This document shows, piece after piece, positions 56,922 to 64,000 of a DNA stretch of 64,000 bases (its first letter is position 1; each line of letters begins with the position of its first letter). A model generated the notes under the pieces. It did not search any database. It had not been told where the DNA came from and saw nothing but the letters and a program-made list of their open reading frames with translations. Source of the stretch: Chloroflexota bacterium (GTDB lineage Bacteria > Chloroflexota > Anaerolineae > Aggregatilineales > Phototrophicaceae). The stretch spans positions 186,001 to 250,000 of the forward strand of contig JACRPS010000004.1 in the NCBI GenBank assembly GCA_016223085.1, written 5' to 3'. Both the position numbers and the translations under genes were made by a program.

Positions 56922-57967
56922 TTTTGAAAGTTTTGATCTGTGGGCTTGGCTCCATCGGCCAGCGTCATGTACGGAACTTACGGGCATTACTTGGTAACGA
57001 GGTAGACATACTCGCTTACCGCGAACGCAACCAAAGTCCGGTGCTGAACCCGGACATGACGGTTCGCTCCGGCGCTGAACTGACGGACACTTACGGTATC
57101 CGCCCATTCAGCGATCTGGATGCAGCCCTGGCCGAACAGCCGGACGCGGTTTTTATCACCAACCCCAACACCCGCCACCTGCCGGTGGCGCTGGCAGCGG
57201 CCAACGCCGGCTGCCACCTGTTCATCGAAAAGCCGATTTCGCACTCGCTGGATGGACTGGACGAACTGCTCGAATTGGTGGAACAAAAAGGATTAACCGC
57301 TTTTGTCGCTTACCAGTTCCGGTTTCACCCCGGCCTCCAATGGCTGAAATCCCGACTGGACGAAGGCCGGCTGGGACAGCTTGCTGCCGCGCATATCGTC
57401 AACGGCGAATACCTGCCGGGCTGGCATCCCTATGAGGACTACCGTCAGACACACCCGGCCCGCCGCGAACTGGGTGGCGGCTGCCTGCGGATTCAAACCC
57501 ACGAACTGGATTATGCGCTCTGGCTGTTTGGGATGCCCCGGCGCGTGTTTGCGGTTGGCGGGCATCTCAGCCGGCTGGAAGTGAATGTTGAAGACTCCGT
57601 CAACCTGCTGCTCCAGTGTGACCATCACGGCAGGCCGCTGCCCGTTCATATCCATCTGGATTATCTCCAGCGCCCGCCGCAGCGGGTGTGCGAGGTGATC
57701 GGCGATGCTGGCAAGGCGCGTTACGACTATTACGCCGGCGAAGTAGTATTCCATGACACCGTCACCGGACAGGCGGAAACGTACTCGTTCCGCGACTTCG
57801 ACCGCAACCAGATGTTTATCGAAGAACTCAGACATTTCCTGGCCTGTATGCGCGGTGAGGCGCAGCCACTGATTGACCTGCGTGAGGGCATCCGCAGCAT
57901 GAAAATCGCCCTGGCCGCCGACCAGTCGCTCCAGTGTCAGCAGAGTGTCGAGGTGGAGTCACTATGA
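56918..57967 (+). CDS. Gfo/Idh/MocA family oxidoreductase
   Basis: The protein has 349 residues, with 4-bp ATGA overlaps at both ends. The N-terminal Rossmann fold has LKVLICGLGSIGQRHVRNLRALL (GxGxxG), AVFITNPNTRHLPVALAAANAGCHLFIEKPIS (with the catalytic EKP) and a C-terminal beta-sheet domain (GGGCLRIQTHELDYALWLFG). It uses NAD(P) to oxidise or reduce a sugar or sugar nucleotide. It is placed between a GT4 and the second CMP-synthetase gene, so it likely belongs to nonulosonate precursor supply, comparable to PtmF in Campylobacter. That comparison is inferred from gene context only. Confidence 0.85.
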   Translation: MILKVLICGLGSIGQRHVRNLRALLGNEVDILAYRERNQSPVLNPDMTVRSGAELTDTYGIRPFSDLDAALAEQPDAVFITNPNTRHLPVALAAANAGCHLFIEKPISHSLDGLDELLELVEQKGLTAFVAYQFRFHPGLQWLKSRLDEGRLGQLAAAHIVNGEYLPGWHPYEDYRQTHPARRELGGGCLRIQTHELDYALWLFGMPRRVFAVGGHLSRLEVNVEDSVNLLLQCDHHGRPLPVHIHLDYLQRPPQRVCEVIGDAGKARYDYYAGEVVFHDTVTGQAETYSFRDFDRNQMFIEELRHFLACMRGEAQPLIDLREGIRSMKIALAADQSLQCQQSVEVESL

Positions 57968-58722
57968 CCGCGCGGGTGCTCGCTCTTATACCGGCGCGTG
58001 GTGGGTCAAAGGGTATCCCCCGCAAAAACGTCATGCCGCTGGCGGGCAAACCGCTGATTGCCTATTCCATCCTGCAGGCGCAGGCGTCACGACACATCAC
58101 CCGCGTGATTGTCTCGACCGACGACGACGAAATCGCGGCGGTCGCCCGCGAGTGGGGCGCGGAAGTACCGTTTATGCGCCCGGCTGAATATGCCCAGGAC
58201 CTATCACCGGATATTGACGCCTTCCGCCACGCGCTGCTGTGGCTGGAACAGCAGGAAAATTACCGCCCTGATCTGGTGGTGCATCTGCGTCCACCCGGCC
58301 CGGTGCGCCGCGTGGAGCTGATTGACGCGGCGATTGAACTGCTGCTGGCACATCCCGACGCCGACGCGGTGCGCTCGGTCAGCCTGGCGCGGCAAACCCC
58401 CTATAAGATGTGGCGCATCGCGGCAGACGGCAAACTCGAACCGCTGCTGCGCGTCGAAGGGATGCCGGACTGCCAGTCCGTGCCGCGCCAGCAGCTTCCG
58501 GTCGTGTACTGGCAAAACGGTTATGTGGACGTACTGCGCCCACGCGCGGTGCTGGAGAAAAATTCGATGTGGGGGGACTGCGCCCTACCCTTTATCGTCG
58601 AGGATGAGTTGTACGAACTGGATTACCCGGAGGACATCCCTGCCGTTGAAGCCGCGTTGCGCCGGCTGGAACAGGGGTTGCCTCTCGCAGATCACCGTCC
58701 GGCTAAAAGACATTCAGTGTAA
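57964..58722 (+). CDS. second acylneuraminate cytidylyltransferase family protein
   Basis: The protein has 252 residues from ATG 57964, coupled to the previous gene by ATGA. LALIPARGGSKGIPRKNVMPLAGKPLIAYSI, VIVSTDDDEIAAVA, and later YWQNGYVDVLRP and MWGDCALPFIVEDELYELDYPEDIPAVEAAL are family features. In place of the QPTSPLR motif of the first copy it has HLRPPGPVRR, so the nucleotide or sugar pocket differs. A LegF/PtmB-like CMP-synthetase is possible, or another CMP-sugar made from a different acid. It precedes the second, short NeuB-like gene by 17 bp. Confidence 0.88.
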   Translation: MTARVLALIPARGGSKGIPRKNVMPLAGKPLIAYSILQAQASRHITRVIVSTDDDEIAAVAREWGAEVPFMRPAEYAQDLSPDIDAFRHALLWLEQQENYRPDLVVHLRPPGPVRRVELIDAAIELLLAHPDADAVRSVSLARQTPYKMWRIAADGKLEPLLRVEGMPDCQSVPRQQLPVVYWQNGYVDVLRPRAVLEKNSMWGDCALPFIVEDELYELDYPEDIPAVEAALRRLEQGLPLADHRPAKRHSV

Positions 58723-58739
58723 AGGAAGGATAGAAGAAG

Positions 58740-59612
58740 ATGGCGAATCAGGTCAAAATCGGCGAGCGACTGGTCGGCGACGGACAACCGGTTTTCATCG
58801 TGGCGGAGATCGGTATCAACCACAATGGTGACATCAACCTCGCCAAGAGACTCATTGACGCGGCAGTGCTGGCCGGTTGCGATGCCGTAAAATTTCAAAA
58901 GCGTACAGTGGATGTGGTGTATTCTCCGGAAGAACTGGCGCGCCCGCGCGAAAGCCCGTTTGGCACTACCAACGGTGATCTCAAGCGCGGGCTGGAACTG
59001 GGGCTGGCGCAGTACGAAGCGATTGACCGCTACTGCCGGGACAAGGGTGTGCTGTGGTATGTGTCGTGCTGGGATGAATACTCCGTCGCTTTCATGGAAG
59101 AACACTTCGACATGGCCTGCTACAAAATCGCCTCGGCCTCGCTCACGGATGATAATCTGCTGCGCTGCCACCGCGAGACAGGCCGCCCGATTATCATCTC
59201 AACCGGTATGAGCACCATCGAACAGATTGACCACGCGGTTGAGGTGCTGGGCAAGGATGACCTGATTATCCTGCACTGCACCAGCACCTACCCATCGAAG
59301 GTAGAAGAACTGAATCTGCGCGCGATCCACACGCTGAAGGAACGCTACGACGTGCCGATTGGCTACTCCGGCCATGAAGTTGGCCTGGCGACGACGCTGG
59401 CCGCAGCGACATTGGGCGCCTGCATGGTCGAACGGCACATCACGCTCGACCGCGCCATGTGGGGCAGCGACCAGGCCGCTTCGATTGAACCGCACGGCTT
59501 TGCCCGCCTGGTGAAGGACATCCGCGCTGTTGAAGCGGCGATGGGTGACGGGGTGAAGCGGGTCTATGACAGCGAAGTGCCGATTCTGGAAAAACTGCGC
59601 CGGGTGAAGTGA
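58740..59612 (+). CDS. short NeuB-like synthase without the SAF domain
   Basis: The protein has 290 residues. The catalytic barrel is complete and canonical: VFIVAEIGINHNGDINLAKRLIDAAVLAGCDAVKFQKRT, SCWDEYSVAFMEEHFDMACYKIASASLTDDNLL, STGMSTIEQID, LHCTSTYPSKVEELNLRAI, PIGYSGHEVG and VERHITLDRAMWGSDQAAS. It ends just after the barrel (EVPILEKLRRVK), so the C-terminal SAF domain of about 65 residues present in the first NeuB is missing. A NeuB-family condensation with phosphoenolpyruvate is expected, but the partner sugar is unknown. AAGGAAGG lies a few bases before the ATG. It is followed by the SDR gene 4 bp later. Confidence 0.88.
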   Translation: MANQVKIGERLVGDGQPVFIVAEIGINHNGDINLAKRLIDAAVLAGCDAVKFQKRTVDVVYSPEELARPRESPFGTTNGDLKRGLELGLAQYEAIDRYCRDKGVLWYVSCWDEYSVAFMEEHFDMACYKIASASLTDDNLLRCHRETGRPIIISTGMSTIEQIDHAVEVLGKDDLIILHCTSTYPSKVEELNLRAIHTLKERYDVPIGYSGHEVGLATTLAAATLGACMVERHITLDRAMWGSDQAASIEPHGFARLVKDIRAVEAAMGDGVKRVYDSEVPILEKLRRVK

Positions 59613-59616
59613 GCCG

Positions 59617-60447
59617 ATGAGTGTACGAGATCAGTTTGACCTGACCGACCGGGTTGCCATTATCACCGGCGGCGCGGGGTTCCTGGGGGTTAAACACGGC
59701 GAAGCGATTGCCGAACTGGGCGGGACGCCGGTGCTGGTTGATATTGCCGAAGACCGGGCAATTGCCCGCGCGCGGGAGATCGCCGAAACCTACAACCGGC
59801 CCGCGCTGGGCCTGTGTACGGATATTACCCGTCCCGAACAGGTTGAGGCGCTGCTGGAACGGGTGCTTGCCGTCTATGGCCGGGTGGATATCCTTATCAA
59901 CAACGCTGCCAATAACCCCAAGGTGGAGGGCAGCACCACCGGCAGCCACTGGTCACGGCTGGAGAGTTTCCCGCTACACGTCTGGGACCAGGATATTGCT
60001 ATCGGTCTGACCGGCGCTTACCTGTGCAGCCAGATCATCGGTACCGAAATGGCACGGCGCAAACGTGGTGTTATCCTGAATGTTGCTTCCGATCTCAGCC
60101 TGATCGCGCCCGATCAGCGTATCTACCGCCAGCCCGGTCTGCCGGATGAACAGCAGCCGGTGAAGCCGGTCACGTACTCGGTGGTTAAAGCCGGGCTGGT
60201 TGGTCTCACCCGCTATCTGGCGACGTACTGGGCTGATCGGGGCGTGCGGGTGAACGCCATCTCCCCCGGCGGAGTCTATAACCAGCAGGACGAGGCGTTT
60301 GTCGCCCGCCTGACGAATCTGATCCCGCTGGGGCGGATGGCGCACCAGGACGAATACAAGGCAGCGGTGGCCTTTCTGGTATCGGATGCCTCATCCTATA
60401 TGACTGGCACCAATCTGGTGATTGATGGCGGCAGAACCACCTGGTAA
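59617..60447 (+). CDS. SDR family oxidoreductase
   Basis: The protein has 276 residues. A classical SDR: VAIITGGAGFLGVKHGEAIAELG (TGxxxGxG), VDILINNAANNP, ILNVASDLS, the catalytic YSVVK (about 188) and the C-terminal YMTGTNLVIDGGRTTW. It probably oxidises or reduces a sugar or an acid of the nonulosonate pathway. Together with the Gfo/Idh gene and the CMP-synthetase it resembles the Campylobacter PtmA-PtmB-PtmF group that makes legionaminic precursors. I infer this from context. It ends 3 bp before the next start. Confidence 0.82.
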   Translation: MSVRDQFDLTDRVAIITGGAGFLGVKHGEAIAELGGTPVLVDIAEDRAIARAREIAETYNRPALGLCTDITRPEQVEALLERVLAVYGRVDILINNAANNPKVEGSTTGSHWSRLESFPLHVWDQDIAIGLTGAYLCSQIIGTEMARRKRGVILNVASDLSLIAPDQRIYRQPGLPDEQQPVKPVTYSVVKAGLVGLTRYLATYWADRGVRVNAISPGGVYNQQDEAFVARLTNLIPLGRMAHQDEYKAAVAFLVSDASSYMTGTNLVIDGGRTTW

Positions 60448-60450
60448 GGG

Positions 60451-62277
60451 ATGGGGAGGATGACGACGCTGGCGATGAGCAGGCCTTCCCGATGGCCCAA
60501 CCCGCAGCGGCTGCTGACAGGCATTCAGTTCCTGTGGGCGCTGGTTGCTGTTACGACTCTGATCGTAACAGTCTTGCTGTATCTGTGGCCTGATGAGCTG
60601 CTGGGTCTGTACCCATTTCGCGATCCTGCAGGGCGTCAGGCCGCGCTGGAACTGCTGCTGCGTTTCCGGTCGCTGGGGTGGGTGGCTGCCGCGGGCGCGG
60701 GCGCGGTTGCGGTTTACCTGTGGGACGCCCGGCGGCACGCCGTCGCTCTACCGGCGGCAGCCGGCTCCTTACCGCTGACGGTTAACCATCTGATCGCTAT
60801 CGAGCCATCGGCGCTTGTGAAACGGCTGCTGCTGGTAGCGGTGGTGATGGCTCTCGTACTCTGGCTGCTACCCCTTAATGACAGCTTACAGGATGACGAA
60901 GCCGATAAGCTGCTGGTCAGCGTGGGAAGCTGGCAAAACTGGACTTCCAACTTCTTTAACACCCGCGTTAACATCCTGCCGATCACCCTCGCCCGCCTGG
61001 TGTATCTGGTGACGCAAACGCGGCAGGAATGGCTGCTACGTCTGCCGGTGTTCCTGACATTTGCCCTGCCCCTGCTCTATCTGTGGGCCGTGCCCTACCG
61101 CAAACGCTACGGCCTTGTTACCAGCCTGCTACTGCTGATCTTCTTCGGGCTGCATGGGGTGCTGGGAGAATACGCCACCAAGGTGCAGGGCTATCTGCCC
61201 ATGCTCACTTTTGCAACCCTGCAATTCCTGCTCTGGACAGATATGCTGCGTTCCAGCGAACGTGGCCCGACTCTGGCACAGGGTTTGTTGTGGATTGCGC
61301 TCACTGTTAGTGGCTTCCTGTCCCACAATTTCGCACTGTTTTTTACGGTCGCCCAGGTTGCCGCTGCCTTCGTGATTGACGTAGGGCTACGGCTGTCACG
61401 GGGCAAGCGTACATCCTCAGCCCTGACGACAGCTTACGGTCTGGTCGCGCTGATTATCCTGGCCGCGCTGTCGGCGTTAGGTCTGCGCACGATTCTCGAT
61501 CATCTTGGTACGGGTCAGCCAACGGTCATCTCGCTGTCAGCGTTTGCCCGCCAGTTGGCGACGGCCATGACCGGCAGCGCGGGGTTTGCTGCCATAATCG
61601 GCTTGGCCCTGTATGGTGCGGCGCTGGTATTGGTCTGGCGGCGGGCACGCGCGCAGTACCGCCCGGAACTCTATCTGGCGCTCGTGTCCATTGCTCTGCT
61701 CGGTGCCTTTTACTTTCTAACAACACCGCGCTACTTCTATGCCCGCTTTTTGCTCTGGCTGCCGCTGGTCTGGCTGGTGCTGCTCGGTATTGCCACGCGG
61801 GAGGTAACCGCGTGGCTTCCCGGCACAACAACGCGACGGGCGGCCATCGTCGGGTGCGCCGGCTTGCTGGCTGCCTTGCTGCTGCCATCCCAGTTGAACT
61901 GGCAGGCCGACCGGGCAAACGCGATCAACATGCGGACGGCTGCCGCCGCCGCACGCGATTTAGCATCGCGGTACACAGCGGAAGGTCAATCGGTCGGTTA
62001 TTTGCTGGTTGATTCATACGGCAATTACTCCCATCGCATGTGGTTCTACCTGCCGGAAGCAGATGTCCTGTCAGACCGGAATCGGGATGCCGGGGAGTTT
62101 GCCAAACTGCGGCGGCAGATGCAGCGGGAAGTCTGGATTGTGCCGGCAGCCAGAAACGAGTTTAGCGATACCTACGCCTGGATACCGGACGCCGCCGATG
62201 AAGTTGTCCAGGCGGGAAACATGGGTGTTTATGCCGTTCAGAATGCAGCCTTTGACCGGCACATAAAGGGGCAATAG
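60451..62277 (+). CDS. GT-C family (GT39-like) membrane glycosyltransferase
   Basis: The protein has 608 residues with about thirteen helices. There are several possible ATG starts (60451, 60460), none with well-spaced ribosome-binding sequence. The first helix pair (about 25-45 and 75-92) precedes an extracytoplasmic loop with NDSLQDDEADKLLVSVG, an acidic motif (DDE) like that of PMT/ArnT-type enzymes. Later helices contain FGLHGVLGEYATKVQGYLP, a typical conserved loop. The last 120 residues form a soluble extracytoplasmic domain. It is likely a polyprenyl-linked sugar transferase of the surface glycan, with no specific assignment. Confidence 0.75.
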   Translation: MGRMTTLAMSRPSRWPNPQRLLTGIQFLWALVAVTTLIVTVLLYLWPDELLGLYPFRDPAGRQAALELLLRFRSLGWVAAAGAGAVAVYLWDARRHAVALPAAAGSLPLTVNHLIAIEPSALVKRLLLVAVVMALVLWLLPLNDSLQDDEADKLLVSVGSWQNWTSNFFNTRVNILPITLARLVYLVTQTRQEWLLRLPVFLTFALPLLYLWAVPYRKRYGLVTSLLLLIFFGLHGVLGEYATKVQGYLPMLTFATLQFLLWTDMLRSSERGPTLAQGLLWIALTVSGFLSHNFALFFTVAQVAAAFVIDVGLRLSRGKRTSSALTTAYGLVALIILAALSALGLRTILDHLGTGQPTVISLSAFARQLATAMTGSAGFAAIIGLALYGAALVLVWRRARAQYRPELYLALVSIALLGAFYFLTTPRYFYARFLLWLPLVWLVLLGIATREVTAWLPGTTTRRAAIVGCAGLLAALLLPSQLNWQADRANAINMRTAAAAARDLASRYTAEGQSVGYLLVDSYGNYSHRMWFYLPEADVLSDRNRDAGEFAKLRRQMQREVWIVPAARNEFSDTYAWIPDAADEVVQAGNMGVYAVQNAAFDRHIKGQ

Positions 62278-62313
62278 CTATCATGACAAACCTTATTGTA
62301 AGCAGGACAAGTG

Positions 62314-63381
62314 ATGCTTATGGCAACTGATTTAAAACTGCTGGCGCTGGATATTGACGGTGTGCTCACCGATGGACGGACGACACTTTCCGCCTCTGGC
62401 GAGGAAGTGAAACAGCTTTATTTCCATGACCTCGACGGCATCACGGCGCTGACCCGCCGGGGGACGCCAGTGGTGCTGGTCACGGGCGAAACCGGCCCGC
62501 TGGTGAAAGCAATTGCCGGGCGGCTCAAGCTGCCGGTGCTGGAGGGGCGGAAGGACAAGCTGGCGGCCATTCAGCAGCTTGCGGCGGATTACGACCTGAC
62601 GCTCGACCAAATCTGCTACGTCGGTGACAGCGACCGGGATGCGCCGGCGCTGCGCGTGGTGGGGCTGGGCCTGGCGCCTGCCAACGCCTCCAGTGCTGCC
62701 AAAGCCGCCGCTCACCGGGTGCTGTCTGGTTTCGGTGGTCATGGCGCTGTCGCTGAAGCGATTATCCTGGTTGAACAGTTGTCGTTGAACGGCAACAGCA
62801 CGCATGGTGTCCATCTGCGGCGTATCGTCGAGGCCAGTATCGCCGCTCACCAGTGCCTGCTGGATGAATCGCTGCCGGTGCTGGGCGAAGTGGCACAGAC
62901 GTTTGTCCGCGCCCTGCGCCGGGGCAATAAGATCATGCTGTTTGGCAACGGTGGCAGCGCCGCCGATGCTCAGCACGTCGCCGGGGAACTGGTGGGGCGC
63001 TTTCTGAAAGAGCGTAATCCCCTGCCGGCCATCGCCCTGACGACTGACTCTTCCATCCTGACGGCCATCGCCAATGACTGGGACTTCCACGACGTGTTTG
63101 CCCGCCAGATTCGGGCGCTGACGCGCCCGGGTGATGTGGCGGTTGGTATCAGCACCAGCGGCAAATCACCGAATGTGTTAAAAGCTCTGGCCGATGCGCG
63201 CGCCTGCGGCGCGACCACCATCGGTTTTACCGGCGCGGCTGGCGCGGCCATGCGGACGGCAGCCGATATTTGCTTCTGCGCGCCGGCGCATCTCACCCCG
63301 CGCATTCAGGAACTGCATCTGCTGGCCTGGCACGCCATCTGCGAGGTTGTTGAGGAAACGCTATTAACGGACAATAGGTAA
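62314..63381 (+). CDS. fusion of KdsC-like HAD phosphatase and GmhA-like SIS isomerase
   Basis: The protein has 355 residues from ATG 62314, with AGGA seven bases upstream. The N-terminal 160 residues match KdsC-type HAD phosphatases: LALDIDGVLTDG (nucleophile Asp in DxD), LYFHDLDGITAL, VLVTGETG and YVGDSDRDAPAL. The C-terminal 195 residues match GmhA/SIS isomerases: GNGGSAADAQHVAGELVGRF, IALTTDSSILTAIANDWDF, GISTSGKSPNVLKAL and TPRIQELHLLAWHAICE. Phosphatase and sedoheptulose 7-phosphate-like isomerase activities on one chain suggest consecutive steps in acid- or heptose-sugar synthesis. Both catalytic sets look intact. It follows the nonulosonate genes on the same strand. Confidence 0.88.
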   Translation: MLMATDLKLLALDIDGVLTDGRTTLSASGEEVKQLYFHDLDGITALTRRGTPVVLVTGETGPLVKAIAGRLKLPVLEGRKDKLAAIQQLAADYDLTLDQICYVGDSDRDAPALRVVGLGLAPANASSAAKAAAHRVLSGFGGHGAVAEAIILVEQLSLNGNSTHGVHLRRIVEASIAAHQCLLDESLPVLGEVAQTFVRALRRGNKIMLFGNGGSAADAQHVAGELVGRFLKERNPLPAIALTTDSSILTAIANDWDFHDVFARQIRALTRPGDVAVGISTSGKSPNVLKALADARACGATTIGFTGAAGAAMRTAADICFCAPAHLTPRIQELHLLAWHAICEVVEETLLTDNR

Positions 63382-63383
63382 CG

Positions 63384-64000
63384 ATGAGTATTGTTATTGG
63401 ATGTGACAGTTTTCTGGCGCTGCGCAACGTTCGCAACGGCAATCTGGGCCAGCATCTGCGCGACAAGGGGCTGGTGGTGCTGGTGGACCCCAGCCAGTAC
63501 GATGGTTCGCACAATGCCGCGCCGCCGGGTGTGGCAATCCGCAGCCTGCTGGAGTTTAACGCTGGCAAAGACCCCCGGTTAGCGCCGCTGATGAACCGGG
63601 CGTATGTCGCGCGCAAGTCGTTTTACGACCCGGCTACGATGTGGGAGAAGTTCCGCACCAGCAGCCACAAGTATCACCAGAACAATATGCTGCGGCGCGC
63701 GGTCAGTGTCGCGCGGGCGCGGATGCAGTTTTACCGCTACCGTCTCGCCGGTTTTATGGGCAAGGCCCAACCCTGGCGGCAGGACTTCGCCACAGCGTTA
63801 CAGGCTCACCCTATCATGGACGAGTACTGCCGTTTGCTGAAAGAACTGGATGCCGAAGTGGTGGTGGCATTCTCACTGGAAGGCCCGCGCGAAATGGCGC
63901 TAATCGAAGCTGCCCGCAAAATGGGGCTGCCAACGGCGGTGATGATCCGGTCGCGTGACAATCTGGCAGCCAAAATCCAGCATCTGCCGGATGCGGATGC
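63384..64000 (+). CDS. surface-carbohydrate biosynthesis protein of unknown function, 3'-partial
   Basis: The frame stays open from ATG 63384 to the window end (205 codons). It starts 2 bases after the stop of the fusion gene, so it is in the same unit. The protein begins IVIGCDSFLALRNVRNGNLGQHLRDKGL, which looks like the N-terminal half of a GT-B type transferase. Near the end of the window, MALIEAARKMGLPTAVMIRSRDNLAAKI resembles the inter-domain part of CDP-glycerol or surface-carbohydrate transferases, but I cannot name the family. No signal peptide or membrane segment is visible. Position and frame are well supported, function is not. Confidence 0.6.
   Translation, partial: MSIVIGCDSFLALRNVRNGNLGQHLRDKGLVVLVDPSQYDGSHNAAPPGVAIRSLLEFNAGKDPRLAPLMNRAYVARKSFYDPATMWEKFRTSSHKYHQNNMLRRAVSVARARMQFYRYRLAGFMGKAQPWRQDFATALQAHPIMDEYCRLLKELDAEVVVAFSLEGPREMALIEAARKMGLPTAVMIRSRDNLAAKIQHLPDAD

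Noticed and set aside
1-64000. Search by eye for tRNA, rRNA, CRISPR repeats, transposases and toxin-antitoxin pairs
   Set aside because: None was convincing. A tRNAscan or Infernal search could still find small RNA genes that I cannot see.

Overview
The window looks like a chromosomal segment from a free-living bacterium, most plausibly a member of the Chloroflexota (Anaerolineae-like). This is inferred from gene content, not from a marker gene. The supporting features are a moderately GC-rich genome, a phage-tail-like (contractile injection type) gene end, long secreted proteins with DUF11 and thrombospondin type 3 repeats, a kinase-AAA-TPR regulator, several GT-C membrane glycosyltransferases, and ABC-type polysaccharide export with no visible outer-membrane export gene. 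I saw no rRNA, tRNA, CRISPR array, transposase or integrase.

Region 1 (1-4651, +) is the downstream end of a tail-like cluster. It holds an Asp-box beta-propeller protein, a phage tail protein I family protein, and then a run of membrane proteins. Two neighbours share one N-terminal beta-sandwich-like domain fused to different C-termini: a multi-pass membrane part and a TolB-like propeller. Region 2 (4631-13943, -) has a membrane protein, a LysE exporter, a padR-ABC ATPase-FtsX permease operon with a well-formed promoter/operator, and a large GH13 enzyme. Region 3 (14198-24849, +) has a Tat-exported DUF362 protein, three consecutive exported c-type cytochromes (pentaheme; YVTN propeller-MauG-like; FG-GAP propeller-cytochrome c), and a large secreted subtilisin-like protease. 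Region 4 (24901-35439, -) has a Ser/Thr kinase-ATPase-TPR protein, a GH18 protein lacking the catalytic Glu, a GT-C glycosyltransferase, a LysM-GT2 fusion and a GT2.

Region 5 (35600-64000) is a surface-polysaccharide locus. A minus-strand operon (45635 down to 36561) encodes a DegT aminotransferase, an initiating sugar-phosphate transferase, glucose-1-phosphate cytidylyltransferase, an NAD-dependent epimerase, an NDP-sugar C-methyltransferase, a GT-C protein, a 3,5-epimerase and a DUF4910 protein. A Wzz/BY-kinase gene (-) lies divergent to a plus-strand series: FlaA1/CapD-type dehydratase, ABC exporter (permease and Wzt-like ATPase), then a nonulosonic-acid (sialic/legionaminic-like) set. That set has NeuB, NeuC, NeuA, a GT4, a Gfo/Idh oxidoreductase, a second CMP-sugar synthetase, a second short NeuB-like synthase, an SDR, a GT-C protein and a KdsC-GmhA fusion. 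Many genes are coupled by 4-bp ATGA overlaps. The picture is synthesis of a C-methylated CDP-sugar plus one or two CMP-nonulosonates, assembly on a polyprenyl carrier, ABC export, and chain-length control by the BY-kinase.

Most curious items: the shared-domain membrane proteins beside the tail genes, the cytochrome/propeller operon with a contracted CxCH heme motif, the E-to-R substituted GH18, the LysM-GT2 fusion, the KdsC-GmhA fusion, and the protease whose catalytic domain is split by a domain that recurs later in the same protein.
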